A DNA stretch of 64,000 bases from Erythrobacter sp. SCSIO 43205 (GTDB taxonomy: Bacteria > Pseudomonadota > Alphaproteobacteria > Sphingomonadales > Sphingomonadaceae), in assembly GCF_019904235.1 (NCBI RefSeq), contig NZ_CP063202.1, positions 1,922,001-1,986,000 on the forward strand, in the 5' to 3' direction. Below are positions 44,112-52,135 of this stretch, one piece after another (the first letter of the stretch is position 1; each line of letters begins with the position of its first letter). The notes beneath the pieces are model-generated. The model worked only from the letters and a program-made list of their open reading frames with translations, made no database searches and had not been told where the DNA came from. The position numbers and the translations under genes were made by a program.

Positions 44112-44973
44112 GCTGATAAGTCTGCTCCTCAGTCGGGAACGTACGCGCCCGCACTTCCTCGGCATAATGCGCGACCGTTTTTTCGATAACGCTCGCAATA
44201 TCCTCGTATTTTTTGACAAAGCGCGGCACGCGTTCAAACATTCCCAGCATATCTTCGGTCACCAACACTTGGCCATCACACTGATTGGACGCGCCGATGC
44301 CAATCGTGGGGCAGGAAAGGGCCTTGGTTGCCTTGATCGCGATCGGTTCAAGCACCCCTTCAAGAACAACCGCGAACGCGCCCGCCTTATCCAAAGCAAT
44401 GGCATCACCGACGATCTTGTCCGCCTCTGAATCAGACCGCCCGCGGGCCATATAACCGCCCAGCACATTGACCGCTTGCGGCGTCAGGCCAACGTGACCC
44501 ATCACTGGGATCCCGCGCGAATTGAGGAATTCGACCGTCTCTGCCATCGCCTCACCGCCTTCAAGCTTCACCGCAGCAGCGCCCGTCTGTTTCAGGAGAT
44601 AAGAGGCGCTTTCAAAGGCTTGCTCTTTCGATGCCTCATAGGAGCCAAACGGCATATCAACGACGACGACCGAGTGATAGGAACCGCGCACCACTGCTGC
44701 ACCGTGATTGGCCATCATCTCAAGCGTCACCGGAATAGTGGAGGGCAGGCCATAGATCACTTGAGCAAGCGAATCTCCAACCAAGAGCATATCGCAATGC
44801 GCGTCCAGCAATTGTGCCTGACGCGCGGTGTAGGCGGTCAGCATCACCAGCGGATCTTCGGTCACACCATCCTTTTTGCGCGCCCGGATGCGCGGCACGG
44901 TCAGCCGCTTCATCGGCTGCGGGGTGGGATTGGCTCGGCTTGTGCTCGTATCGAGCTTGAATGTTGTCGACAT
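44101..44973 (-). CDS. panB: 3-methyl-2-oxobutanoate hydroxymethyltransferase
   Basis: 290 aa. First committed step of pantothenate synthesis: 2-oxoisovalerate + methylene-THF to ketopantoate. [27 protein letters not shown] holds the metal/substrate residues, [10 protein letters not shown] and [10 protein letters not shown] follow, then [16 protein letters not shown]. About 15-20 residues longer at both ends than E. coli PanB. Confidence 0.94.
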   Translation of the reverse strand: MSTTFKLDTSTSRANPTPQPMKRLTVPRIRARKKDGVTEDPLVMLTAYTARQAQLLDAHCDMLLVGDSLAQVIYGLPSTIPVTLEMMANHGAAVVRGSYHSVVVVDMPFGSYEASKEQAFESASYLLKQTGAAAVKLEGGEAMAETVEFLNSRGIPVMGHVGLTPQAVNVLGGYMARGRSDSEADKIVGDAIALDKAGAFAVVLEGVLEPIAIKATKALSCPTIGIGASNQCDGQVLVTEDMLGMFERVPRFVKKYEDIASVIEKTVAHYAEEVRARTFPTEEQTYQPKD

Positions 44974-45392
44974 GGGGGCAGTCTCTAAACAGGCGAGTGA
45001 GAAAAGGCCAAATTTTATGCAGTCGAAGCTGCGATTGGTCTTTGTCGCAAGGCTTGCAAATTGACACGAGTGTCAAGTAAATCCGGCAAGATCAAGGGCG
45101 ATAGTATCGAAGTTTCAAAGGCTTGATCTTTTCTGGGAATTTGGCACTTTTTTCAACTTTCTTACTCATGGTGATCTCGGCAAGAGGGAGGGCGCAGCCA
45201 GTGGGGAAGCTGATGCGCGTGGTGGAAAATGGCAATCGAACGCCTTGGTGGGGAGCCCCGCGCATAAATTCATCCATTGATAACCACACTGCGCCCCTTG
45301 GCTATGCGCCAGAATAATTGCAGAACACTGGCCGCATTCGAACAAAGAGCGCTCAAACAAAAGCGCTGCGGATAAAAGGGAACTTTCACACA
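44974..45392. other. Divergent intergenic region panB / NSS transporter
   Basis: 419 nt without a convincing gene. It contains a 7-bp perfect palindrome TTGACACGAGTGTCAA (45061-45076), listed separately. Short frames in both directions lack protein-like features or ribosome-binding sites. Confidence 0.5.
45061..45076. promoter_or_regulatory. Palindromic site TTGACAC-GA-GTGTCAA
   Basis: Perfect 7-bp inverted repeat with a 2-bp centre, 88 bp upstream of the panB start. The size and symmetry suit a dimeric repressor. TTGACA on either strand could also serve as a -35. Confidence 0.4.
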
Positions 45393-46793
45393 ATGGCAGC
45401 ATCCAGCGTCGGGCACGAAAACTGGTCATCGCGCAGCGCCTTTATCCTTGCCGCTGTCGGTTCGGCAGTGGGTCTGGGCAATATGTGGCGCTTTCCCGCC
45501 GAAGCCGGCGAGAATGGCGGAGGCGCTTTCGTCCTGTTCTACATTTTCTGCGTGCTGCTGATCGGTTTGCCGGTGCTTTTGTCCGAGGTTTTGATCGGTC
45601 GCCATGGACAGGCCAATGCGCCTGAAAGCGTGCGCCGCGTCGCGCGCGATTCCAACGCGTCTGGGGGCTGGGGCGTTATCGGGTCCATTGGCGTGTTCGC
45701 CGCGTTTCTTATCCTCAGCTTCTACTGCGTCGTTGGTGGATGGGTGGTGTACTACATCGGTGTGTTCGCGGGCGATCTGTTCCAGACGGGCCTGACTGGC
45801 GGTGCGTTTGAAGGTCGCGCAGCGGAAGACATCGAGGGGCTTCTTCCGGGCTTGTTTGGCAATGGCGGTTTGATGGCGGGGCTCAACCTTGGGTTCCTTG
45901 CCGTCACCATGTTCTTTGTCGCGCGCGGGGTGTCGAGTGGGATCGAATGGGTGGCGGTCTATCTTATGCCACTGTTCTTTATGCTATTTCTTGGGATCAC
46001 CATCTATGGCGCCTTCACTGGTAACTTCTCCGAGGCGGTTGCCTACCTGTTTACCTTCGATTTTTCCAAGCTCACCCCTGAGGTGATGCTGGCCGCGGTC
46101 GGACAGGCGTTCTTTTCATTGTCTCTGGGTGTGGCGGGGATGATGACTTATGGCGCCTATGCCAATCGCGACACCAATCTGGGCGAGACGTCTGGCATTA
46201 TTGCAGGCGCGGATACCGCCGTTGCTCTGCTTGCAGGTTTGGCAATTTTCCCGATTGTTTTTGCCGCCGGATTGTCGGCAAGTGCGGGGCCGGGCCTTAT
46301 GTTCCAATCTCTCCCGATTGCTTTTCAGGCGATGCCGTTTGGCTCGCTTATCGGCCTTGCTTTCTTCATCATGATCTTCTTCGCAGCGCTCACCAGCTCT
46401 GTTTCATTATTGGAAGCGCCAACGGCCTGGACGCACGAACGCTTCAAGATTACGCGTCCTTCGGCGACGATCATTGTCGGGCTTGGCGCGGCGATTCTGG
46501 GTGTGCTTTCGGCATTGTCATTTAATGATCTTGCCGAATTTTATCCGCTTGGGTTCATCCCACTTTTTGCTGAAACCAATTTCTTCGACACGCTCGACGG
46601 GGTGACGGCAAAGCTATTCATGCCGATTGGCGCCATCCTCACTTGCGTCTTTGTTGGTTGGGTCGCTGACGCGCGGCTTATTGACGATGAGAACGGCCTT
46701 GATGGGGCGTTGCACCTGTTGTGGCGCGTCTTGGTACGCTTTGTGTGCCCGACTGTACTCGCTGTGATCTTGGTTATGGGACTGCTCGCATAA
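45393..46793 (+). CDS. Sodium-dependent transporter of the neurotransmitter:sodium symporter (NSS) family
   Basis: 466 aa from ATG 45393 (MAASSVGHENWSSRSAFILA). TM1 has the family signature AAVGSAVGLGNMWRFP with the unwound Na+/substrate site, and GGGAFVLFYIFCVLLIGLPVL is TM2. LeuT-type fold with about 11-12 helices; inner-membrane Na+-coupled amino-acid uptake, substrate unknown. Followed by a terminator. Confidence 0.92.
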   Translation: MAASSVGHENWSSRSAFILAAVGSAVGLGNMWRFPAEAGENGGGAFVLFYIFCVLLIGLPVLLSEVLIGRHGQANAPESVRRVARDSNASGGWGVIGSIGVFAAFLILSFYCVVGGWVVYYIGVFAGDLFQTGLTGGAFEGRAAEDIEGLLPGLFGNGGLMAGLNLGFLAVTMFFVARGVSSGIEWVAVYLMPLFFMLFLGITIYGAFTGNFSEAVAYLFTFDFSKLTPEVMLAAVGQAFFSLSLGVAGMMTYGAYANRDTNLGETSGIIAGADTAVALLAGLAIFPIVFAAGLSASAGPGLMFQSLPIAFQAMPFGSLIGLAFFIMIFFAALTSSVSLLEAPTAWTHERFKITRPSATIIVGLGAAILGVLSALSFNDLAEFYPLGFIPLFAETNFFDTLDGVTAKLFMPIGAILTCVFVGWVADARLIDDENGLDGALHLLWRVLVRFVCPTVLAVILVMGLLA

Positions 46794-46808
46794 GTTTTAC
46801 CGAAATAG

Positions 46809-46839
46809 GGAGGAGTGCGCACTTGCGCTCCTCCTTCTT
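46809..46839 (+). terminator. Rho-independent terminator of the NSS transporter gene
   Basis: Stem GGAGGA..GCGC / GCGC.TCCTCC with a 2-nt bulge and ACTT loop, followed by TTCTT, 16 nt after the stop codon. Confidence 0.75.
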
Positions 46840-46844
46840 ATATG

Positions 46845-46859
46845 GAACATAATGGGAAC
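46845..46859. promoter_or_regulatory. LexA box upstream of imuA
   Basis: GAACATAATGGGAAC, an exact match to the alphaproteobacterial SOS box GAAC-N7-GAAC, 35 nt before the imuA start. Confidence 0.88.
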
Positions 46860-46894
46860 AAAGGGACTTTGCTTGAGTCTCTTCATGTGTTCCT

Positions 46895-47776
46895 ATGACC
46901 CAATCGGCTTCTCCTTCTCGGCGCTGTGTGCCGCCCATTTCGCGCCTCTCTGGCGTAGATGTTGCTGCTTTATCGAAACAGCGCGAGGCGCGCTGGCGTC
47001 CGGGGCTTACCGATCAACCTTTGCATAGCGAGATTTTTGCCAGCGCGCGTGATGGCAGCGGGGCGGGATTGGCGCTTGCCCTGGCGCGCGATGCTCTAAG
47101 TTTTTCTGGGGCCGTGGCGGGGCAAGGTGAAGACGCGCTGGCTGAGGCAGAGGATTTGCGCCAGGTGCTCTGGGTGCAGGACAAACGCGCGGTTCAAATG
47201 AATGGGCGACCCTATCTCCACGGGCTGCCTGAGGACTGGCGCGAGCGGGTGATCTGTGTGGAGGCCAGCACGCCTGAGGATGCTCTGTTCGCGCTTGAAG
47301 AGGGGCTCAAATGCCGCGATCTGATGTGCGTGATCGGAGAGATTGCGGGCAATCCACGCGCGCTTGATTTCACCGCGTCACGGCGGCTGAGTTTGACAGC
47401 GGAAAAGCATGGGGTGGCGCTGTGGCTGGTGCGGTTGGAGGCGCAAGGCGATTTGTCTTCGGCGCGGATGCGGTGGCGCGCGCGGCCTGATGTATCTGAA
47501 ACCCCGCGTTGGAACGCCGCAGCACCAGGCGAGCCCATGTGGCAGGCCGAATTGTTCCGCGCCCGCTCCCATGCGCCGGGGGAATGGAAGCTTGGGGCGA
47601 GGGATGGGCGATTGCGGGTGGAGCCAAAGCCTCAATCTCGCCCTCAACGTCCCTCGGAATACGCTCCCAATGTCACTCTTCCAAAACTCAACAGACCCCA
47701 AAAAGGATCGGCGCATTCTAGCGATTTGGTGCGCGCAACTTTCGGTCGATCGCTGGCGGCTGTCGCAAGGGGATAA
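46895..47776 (+). CDS. imuA: ImuA, RecA/SulA-like component of the SOS mutasome
   Basis: 293 aa. Typical alphaproteobacterial ImuA: the N-terminal LHSEIFASARDGSGAGLALALARDA, a degenerate RecA-like core with LWVQDKRAVQMNGRPYLHGL, and DLMCVIGEIAGNPRALDFTASRRLSL; no complete Walker A. Bridges RecA and the ImuB/ImuC polymerase in damage-induced mutagenesis. LexA box upstream. The 3' end overlaps imuB by 107 nt in another frame. Confidence 0.9.
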   Translation: MTQSASPSRRCVPPISRLSGVDVAALSKQREARWRPGLTDQPLHSEIFASARDGSGAGLALALARDALSFSGAVAGQGEDALAEAEDLRQVLWVQDKRAVQMNGRPYLHGLPEDWRERVICVEASTPEDALFALEEGLKCRDLMCVIGEIAGNPRALDFTASRRLSLTAEKHGVALWLVRLEAQGDLSSARMRWRARPDVSETPRWNAAAPGEPMWQAELFRARSHAPGEWKLGARDGRLRVEPKPQSRPQRPSEYAPNVTLPKLNRPQKGSAHSSDLVRATFGRSLAAVARG

Positions 47777-49301
47777 GACGCGCGGGAGTGAGGGGGAGGG
47801 AGAACCTCCAACTGTTCTCATCACCGAAACCGCTCATGGACCGCGCATTGATGCTGTAAACGATGCTGGCCACGGCGTTGGCGCAAGGGTCGGCATGATG
47901 CTCGCCGATGCGCGTGCGCTTTACCCCGCGCTTGAAACCGCGCCTTCTGACCCGGCGGGCGATTTGGCATTGCTAGAGAAACTCGCCGTTTGGGCTCAGC
48001 GCTGGGGGCCATGGAGCGCGCTTGACCCGCCCGATGGCTTGCTCGTCGATGTGACGGCGGTCGCGCATCTGTTTGGGGGGGAGCGCAGGCTGCTCGCCGA
48101 TGTAAACCAAGCCTTCGCCAAAAGGCATCTGCGAGTGCGCGCAGGCATCGCCCCCACCGCAGGCGCGGCTTGGGCACTGGCGCATTATGGCCCTCGCGGC
48201 AGCATCATCAATCCGCCTCAGGCTGGGGAGGATATGATGCGTCAGCTTGCTGATCTTCCCTCAGCCGCGCTTCGCCTTGATGCTGATGTGATTACCGTCC
48301 TGCGCCGTCTCGGCCTTAAACGCCTTGGCGACCTGGCGGATATTGCGCGCGGGGCCACAAGCCGCAAGGAAGCGGCCGCAAGAGACGCGCTGCACCGGCG
48401 TTTCAGGGGCAGGAAATCACCGTCCGCCAACCCGCTCACCCGATTGGATCAGCTGCTTGGCCGCGTGCCTGAACCGCTGCTCCCCGTGGTGCCTGAACAA
48501 ATGCCGCTGGTGCAGCGCCGCTTGATGGAGCCTTTGCGCCATCGCTCGCTGCTCGATCAGGTGCTTGAGGATTTGGCGCAGGATATGGCACGCGAACTCG
48601 AAGCCAAAGGCAAGGGCGCAAGGCGGCTTGAGCTGGGAATGTGGCGGGTCGATGGAGAGGTGATTGTGCGCCGCCTTGAGCTTGCCGCTGCCACACGTGA
48701 TCCTCATCATATCACCCGCCTGTTTGGCGAAAAGCTCGAAGGGATTGAGGCAGGGTTCGGCATCGAAATCGTGCGCCTGCGCGCGTCCTGGGCAGAGCCC
48801 CTGGCGGCCTCGCAAAGCGATGTCGAAGAGGCAGCCCAGCGCCATGGCACCTCGATTTCCGCGTGTATTGACCGGCTCACCGTACGCCTTGGCCCGAACG
48901 CGGTGCGCCGGCCTGTGCCGTGCGCCAGCCATATGCCAGAGCGCGCGCAAAGCTGGCAGCCTCCTCTTGCCCCTGCGCCCGCTGCGCACACTCCAGTCCT
49001 GCGCCATAAAAGGCCGTTGAAGCTGCTCGACCAACCAGAGGCAATCGCCGTCCTTTACGCCTCGCCCGATGGCTATCCCCAGCGCTTTCGTTGGCGAGGC
49101 CAGGTGCATGAGGTCGCACGCGTTGAGGGGCCGGAGAGGATTGCGCCTGAATGGTGGCGCGAGCGCTCGACCACCCGGCTGCGTGATTATTACGCCATCG
49201 AGGATGCGAAGGGTGCGCGCTATTGGATCTATCGCTCAGGCCTTGTCGGCGATGGTCGTGGAGGCACCCCACAGTGGTATCTTCACGGAATTGCCGCTTG
49301 A
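47670..49301 (+). CDS. imuB: ImuB, catalytically inactive Y-family polymerase-like mutasome subunit
   Basis: 543 aa from ATG 47670; no other plausible start lies before the conserved RRILAIWCAQLSVDRW. Y-family fold (GLLVDVTAVAHLFGGERRLL) but the acidic triad of DinB polymerases is not in place at the N-terminus, as expected for ImuB. C-terminal segments RWRGQVHEVARVEGPERI and WRERSTTRLRDYYAIEDAKG are characteristic. Recruits ImuC and the beta clamp. Confidence 0.9.
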   Translation: MSLFQNSTDPKKDRRILAIWCAQLSVDRWRLSQGDKTRGSEGEGEPPTVLITETAHGPRIDAVNDAGHGVGARVGMMLADARALYPALETAPSDPAGDLALLEKLAVWAQRWGPWSALDPPDGLLVDVTAVAHLFGGERRLLADVNQAFAKRHLRVRAGIAPTAGAAWALAHYGPRGSIINPPQAGEDMMRQLADLPSAALRLDADVITVLRRLGLKRLGDLADIARGATSRKEAAARDALHRRFRGRKSPSANPLTRLDQLLGRVPEPLLPVVPEQMPLVQRRLMEPLRHRSLLDQVLEDLAQDMARELEAKGKGARRLELGMWRVDGEVIVRRLELAAATRDPHHITRLFGEKLEGIEAGFGIEIVRLRASWAEPLAASQSDVEEAAQRHGTSISACIDRLTVRLGPNAVRRPVPCASHMPERAQSWQPPLAPAPAAHTPVLRHKRPLKLLDQPEAIAVLYASPDGYPQRFRWRGQVHEVARVEGPERIAPEWWRERSTTRLRDYYAIEDAKGARYWIYRSGLVGDGRGGTPQWYLHGIAA

Positions 49302-49436
49302 GCCGCTCATCAAGACTATCAAGCACACTCACGCTCAAAAAGCGTAAAGAAATTAACCACAAGCATTCAGCCATTCTTACGGGATTTTACATATGGTGCA
49401 GCCACAAGGACAGCAGGACGACAAGGTGTAGTGCGA

Positions 49437-49799
49437 ATGTCTAACATGGCGAATGTGGCAAAAATGGCGAACAACACTAACCCGCGATCATCTCAGCGGC
49501 GTGCTTTGCATCTTATGATCAAGGGCCGCGTTCAATCGCGTTCAATCTATGCCACACTCATCGACATCTCAGAAGGTGGCTGCAAGCTGTCAGCCACTTC
49601 AGGCTTTGCCAGTGTCGGTGATAGGGTGACGATCCGCGTGAACGGGATTAACACCCCACTGGGCAAGGTTGCATGGGTCGATGGCAAGATCGCCGGCGTT
49701 TCCTTTGAAAGCCCGATGCACATTGCCATCATTGATCACCTTTGCGCCAATATCGACAATGCCAGCGATGAGCAGAGGCAGCGGATGCACCGCGTGTGA
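49437..49799 (+). CDS. PilZ-domain protein
   Basis: 120 aa from ATG 49437 (GTG 49431 also in frame). PilZ domain over residues 17-100: RSSQRRALHLMIKGRV, ISEGGCKLSA in place of the usual D/NxSxxG, and KVAWVDGKIAGVSF. May bind c-di-GMP; the RxxxR motif is only partly present (SQRRA). Stands between the two SOS operons but has no LexA box of its own. Confidence 0.78.
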   Translation: MSNMANVAKMANNTNPRSSQRRALHLMIKGRVQSRSIYATLIDISEGGCKLSATSGFASVGDRVTIRVNGINTPLGKVAWVDGKIAGVSFESPMHIAIIDHLCANIDNASDEQRQRMHRV

Positions 49800-49837
49800 T
49801 TGGGCCTTTGCCCAAACGCTCATTTTTTCAGACATAA

Positions 49838-49868
49838 AAAGGGGCCGGGAGGAACATCCGGCCCCTTT
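49838..49868. terminator. Bidirectional terminator
   Basis: 8-bp stem GGGGCCGG (49841-49848) / CCGGCCCC (49858-49865) extended by AAA/TTT, with A-run before and T-run after, between the convergent PilZ and secreted-protein genes. Confidence 0.85.
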
Positions 49869-49903
49869 CATGTGGCAATCCTCTCAATTGCCAGGAAGAA
49901 AGT

Positions 49904-50530
49904 TTAGCTTTCAGGATTGTAAGGGATGGTCGACTTGTGGACGGCCATTTTAAGATCGCCTTGTGCATCACGAATATAGCCGATTGTATATTCAACCTTC
50001 ACTTCATCGCCGCCGTTTGCCGGAGTGAAGAAGTAATTGCCCATGGCAACGGCCATGTTGCAGATGTTGTTGGTAATCCCGGCATTTTGCCAACGCACAT
50101 TTGACCACGGAGTGATCGCAAAACCCTTGTCTTCCGGAAAGGAAGCGTTTCCGCCGACAAAATAGGACAAGGCGCCATCAAAAGACGGACGAAACTGTTG
50201 AACCGATGCAAGCGTTGGTTTGAACAGAACGAGGCTTTCGTCATAGGCATAGAATCTATCAATGTGATTGATTGCTGCCTGACGATAATCGCCGCCCGAA
50301 GAATAGACCTCACCGATTTTGATGATGCCATTGCCCCATGCCTCTTGTGCCGCAATCACCTCTTTTTCGGTGATGCACTGCAACTGAGCCTCTGTCGGCG
50401 AACGGGGTTGGTCAGCTCCGATAGGAGTCGTGTTGTCAGTCGTCGCACCAGCAGCAGACGCCAGAAGCGCTGTAACAGCGGCTGTCGCTGCGAGACGAAT
50501 TTTTCCAAAGCTGATGTCAGTGTTCTTCAT
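49904..50530 (-). CDS. Secreted protein, possible NTF2/SnoaL-like fold
   Basis: 208 aa with an N-terminal signal peptide (about 1-28, ending ASAAGA). The mature part contains AAQEAWGNGIIKIGEVYSSG, AYDESLVLFKPTLASVQQFR and NVRWQNAGI, the helix-strand pattern of NTF2-like proteins. Similar marine alphaproteobacterial proteins are found as periplasmic hypotheticals. No catalytic residues can be named. Divergent from the radical-SAM operon. Confidence 0.7.
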   Translation of the reverse strand: MKNTDISFGKIRLAATAAVTALLASAAGATTDNTTPIGADQPRSPTEAQLQCITEKEVIAAQEAWGNGIIKIGEVYSSGGDYRQAAINHIDRFYAYDESLVLFKPTLASVQQFRPSFDGALSYFVGGNASFPEDKGFAITPWSNVRWQNAGITNNICNMAVAMGNYFFTPANGGDEVKVEYTIGYIRDAQGDLKMAVHKSTIPYNPES

Positions 50531-50704
50531 TACTTAACTCCTTAAGGGGCCGCGCCCCCGATCAAATCTGAGGCCTACCTAAGGAGAAATTTGGGTCGAA
50601 AAAATTCCCCGGCGGGCGTAAGTCAGTGGGTGTAGGCCGCCTGGCCTATGCCTCTGGATGCGCCTTTTTGATGGCCGCATGCAGGAAGGTTGCACACTTT
50701 GCAT

Positions 50705-50733
50705 TTGCAGGATTGAGGGCTGGAACATATAAA
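50705..50733 (+). promoter_or_regulatory. Predicted promoter of the radical-SAM/UdgX/ImuC operon
   Basis: TTGCAG (50705-50710), 17-nt spacer, TATAAA (50728-50733). The -10 lies inside the LexA box, and initiation would fall at about 50740, on the start codon. Confidence 0.5.
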
Positions 50734-50737
50734 GAAC
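50723..50737. promoter_or_regulatory. LexA box upstream of the radical-SAM/UdgX/ImuC operon
   Basis: GAACATATAAAGAAC, perfect GAAC-N7-GAAC, ending 2 nt before the ATG at 50740 and overlapping the predicted -10. Confidence 0.88.
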
Positions 50738-50739
50738 AT

Positions 50740-51993
50740 ATGTCCCAGATCATCCACAAACAGCAAACTTTGCGCGAGCGATTGGAAATCCTTGCCGATG
50801 CGGCGAAGTATGATGCGTCCTGCGCGTCGTCTGGCACGGCGAAGAAGAATTCGCTTGGTGGGAAAGGTGTCGGCTCAACCGAGGGGATGGGCATTTGCCA
50901 CGCCTATGCGCCCGATGGCCGGTGCATCTCGCTGTTGAAGATATTGCTGACCAATCACTGCATCTTCGATTGCCATTATTGTGTGAACCGCAAAAGCTCG
51001 AACACGCGGCGCGCGAAGTTCACCCCGCAAGAGGTCGCCGACCTCACGATCAATTTCTACAAGCGCAATTATATCGAGGGGCTGTTTCTATCCTCCGGCA
51101 TCATCAAAAGCTCCAATCACACGATGGAGCAGCTGATGGAAACAGCGCGGATTTTGCGCGAGGAATATGATTTCCGCGGTTACATCCATTTAAAGACCAT
51201 TCCGGAAGCCGACCCTCAATTGATTGAACAGGCGGGGCTTTATGCGGACCGGGTGTCGATCAATGTGGAATTGCCCACGCGCGCAGGGCTGACCAAGCTT
51301 GCGCCTGACAAGGATGAGGCAGAGATCGAGGGAGCCCTTGCCAAGACCAAGACCCGTATTCTTCAGGCTAAGGATGAAAGAAAGCGTTTTCGCCACGCGC
51401 CGCGCTTTGCGCCTGCGGGCCAATCGACGCAGATGATCGTGGGCGCAGATGATGCCAATGACGCCGCGATCGTGAACCGGGCGGCGGGTCTCTACGGTAA
51501 TTTTGGCCTTCGCCGCGTGTATTACAGCGCCTTTTCGCCGATCCCCGATGCAAGCGCGGTGCTGCCTTTGAAGCGGCCGCCCTTGATGCGTGAGCACCGG
51601 CTCTATCAGTCCGACTGGCTCATCCGCTTTTATGGTTTTGGCCCCAATGATGTGGCCGATGCGACGGAAAAGGACGGGAACCTTCCGCTTGATATTGATC
51701 CGAAGCTTGCTTGGGCTTTGAAGTTTCGGGGCCAGTTTCCGGTTGATGTAAACCGTGCCTCGAAAGAGCAATTGCTGCGCGTGCCGGGGCTGGGAACGAC
51801 GGCGGTCGGGCGTATCTTAAAAGCGCGGCGGTATCGGCGTTTGCGGTTGGAGGATGTGGGCAGGCTCATCCAATCCATCGCTAAAGTGCGCCCCTTTCTG
51901 GTGGCGGCAGACTGGCGGCCCACGCAGCTGACCGACCGGGCGGATTTGCGAGCGATGCTCGCGCCCAAACAAGAGCAGCTGGAGCTGTTTTGA
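50740..51993 (+). CDS. Radical-SAM DNA modification/repair protein linked to UdgX
   Basis: 417 aa from ATG 50740 (MSQIIHKQQTLRERLEILAD), the conserved family start. Radical-SAM cluster C74-x3-C78-x2-C81 (TNHCIFDCHYC). The N-terminal YDASCASSG and GICHAYAPDGRC blocks and a C-terminal helix-hairpin-helix (VDVNRASKEQLLRVPGLGTTAVGR) match the family named putative DNA modification/repair radical SAM protein (TIGR03916). The reaction is not established. It forms an SOS-controlled operon with udgX and imuC. Confidence 0.9.
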   Translation: MSQIIHKQQTLRERLEILADAAKYDASCASSGTAKKNSLGGKGVGSTEGMGICHAYAPDGRCISLLKILLTNHCIFDCHYCVNRKSSNTRRAKFTPQEVADLTINFYKRNYIEGLFLSSGIIKSSNHTMEQLMETARILREEYDFRGYIHLKTIPEADPQLIEQAGLYADRVSINVELPTRAGLTKLAPDKDEAEIEGALAKTKTRILQAKDERKRFRHAPRFAPAGQSTQMIVGADDANDAAIVNRAAGLYGNFGLRRVYYSAFSPIPDASAVLPLKRPPLMREHRLYQSDWLIRFYGFGPNDVADATEKDGNLPLDIDPKLAWALKFRGQFPVDVNRASKEQLLRVPGLGTTAVGRILKARRYRRLRLEDVGRLIQSIAKVRPFLVAADWRPTQLTDRADLRAMLAPKQEQLELF

Positions 51994-52014
51994 TGGGGCT
52001 TGGCGCAACTTACT

Positions 52015-52130
52015 CCCCTCCCGCTCGTGGGAGGGGCTGGGGGTGGGCTAGCAAGGTTGCGCGGGCCCACCCCGCTGCGACTAGCGAGCAAGCCCGCAAG
52101 TCTCACTGCCGCTCCCGCAGGCGGGAGGGG
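52015..52130. repeat. Dispersed palindromic repeat, copy 2 (before udgX)
   Basis: Same family as 26706-26803 in inverted orientation. A 22-nt hairpin (52015-52036) opens it, followed by GGGCCCACCCCGCTGCGACTA at 52062-52082 and a closing GC-rich palindrome to 52130. Its terminal GGGAGGGG, with GG following, supplies the ribosome-binding site of udgX. Confidence 0.85.
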
Positions 52131-52135
52131 AGGCT

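Noticed and set aside
45092..45289. Small minus-strand frame between panB and the NSS transporter
   Set aside because: No ribosome-binding site, low-complexity basic sequence and no similarity; treated as non-coding.
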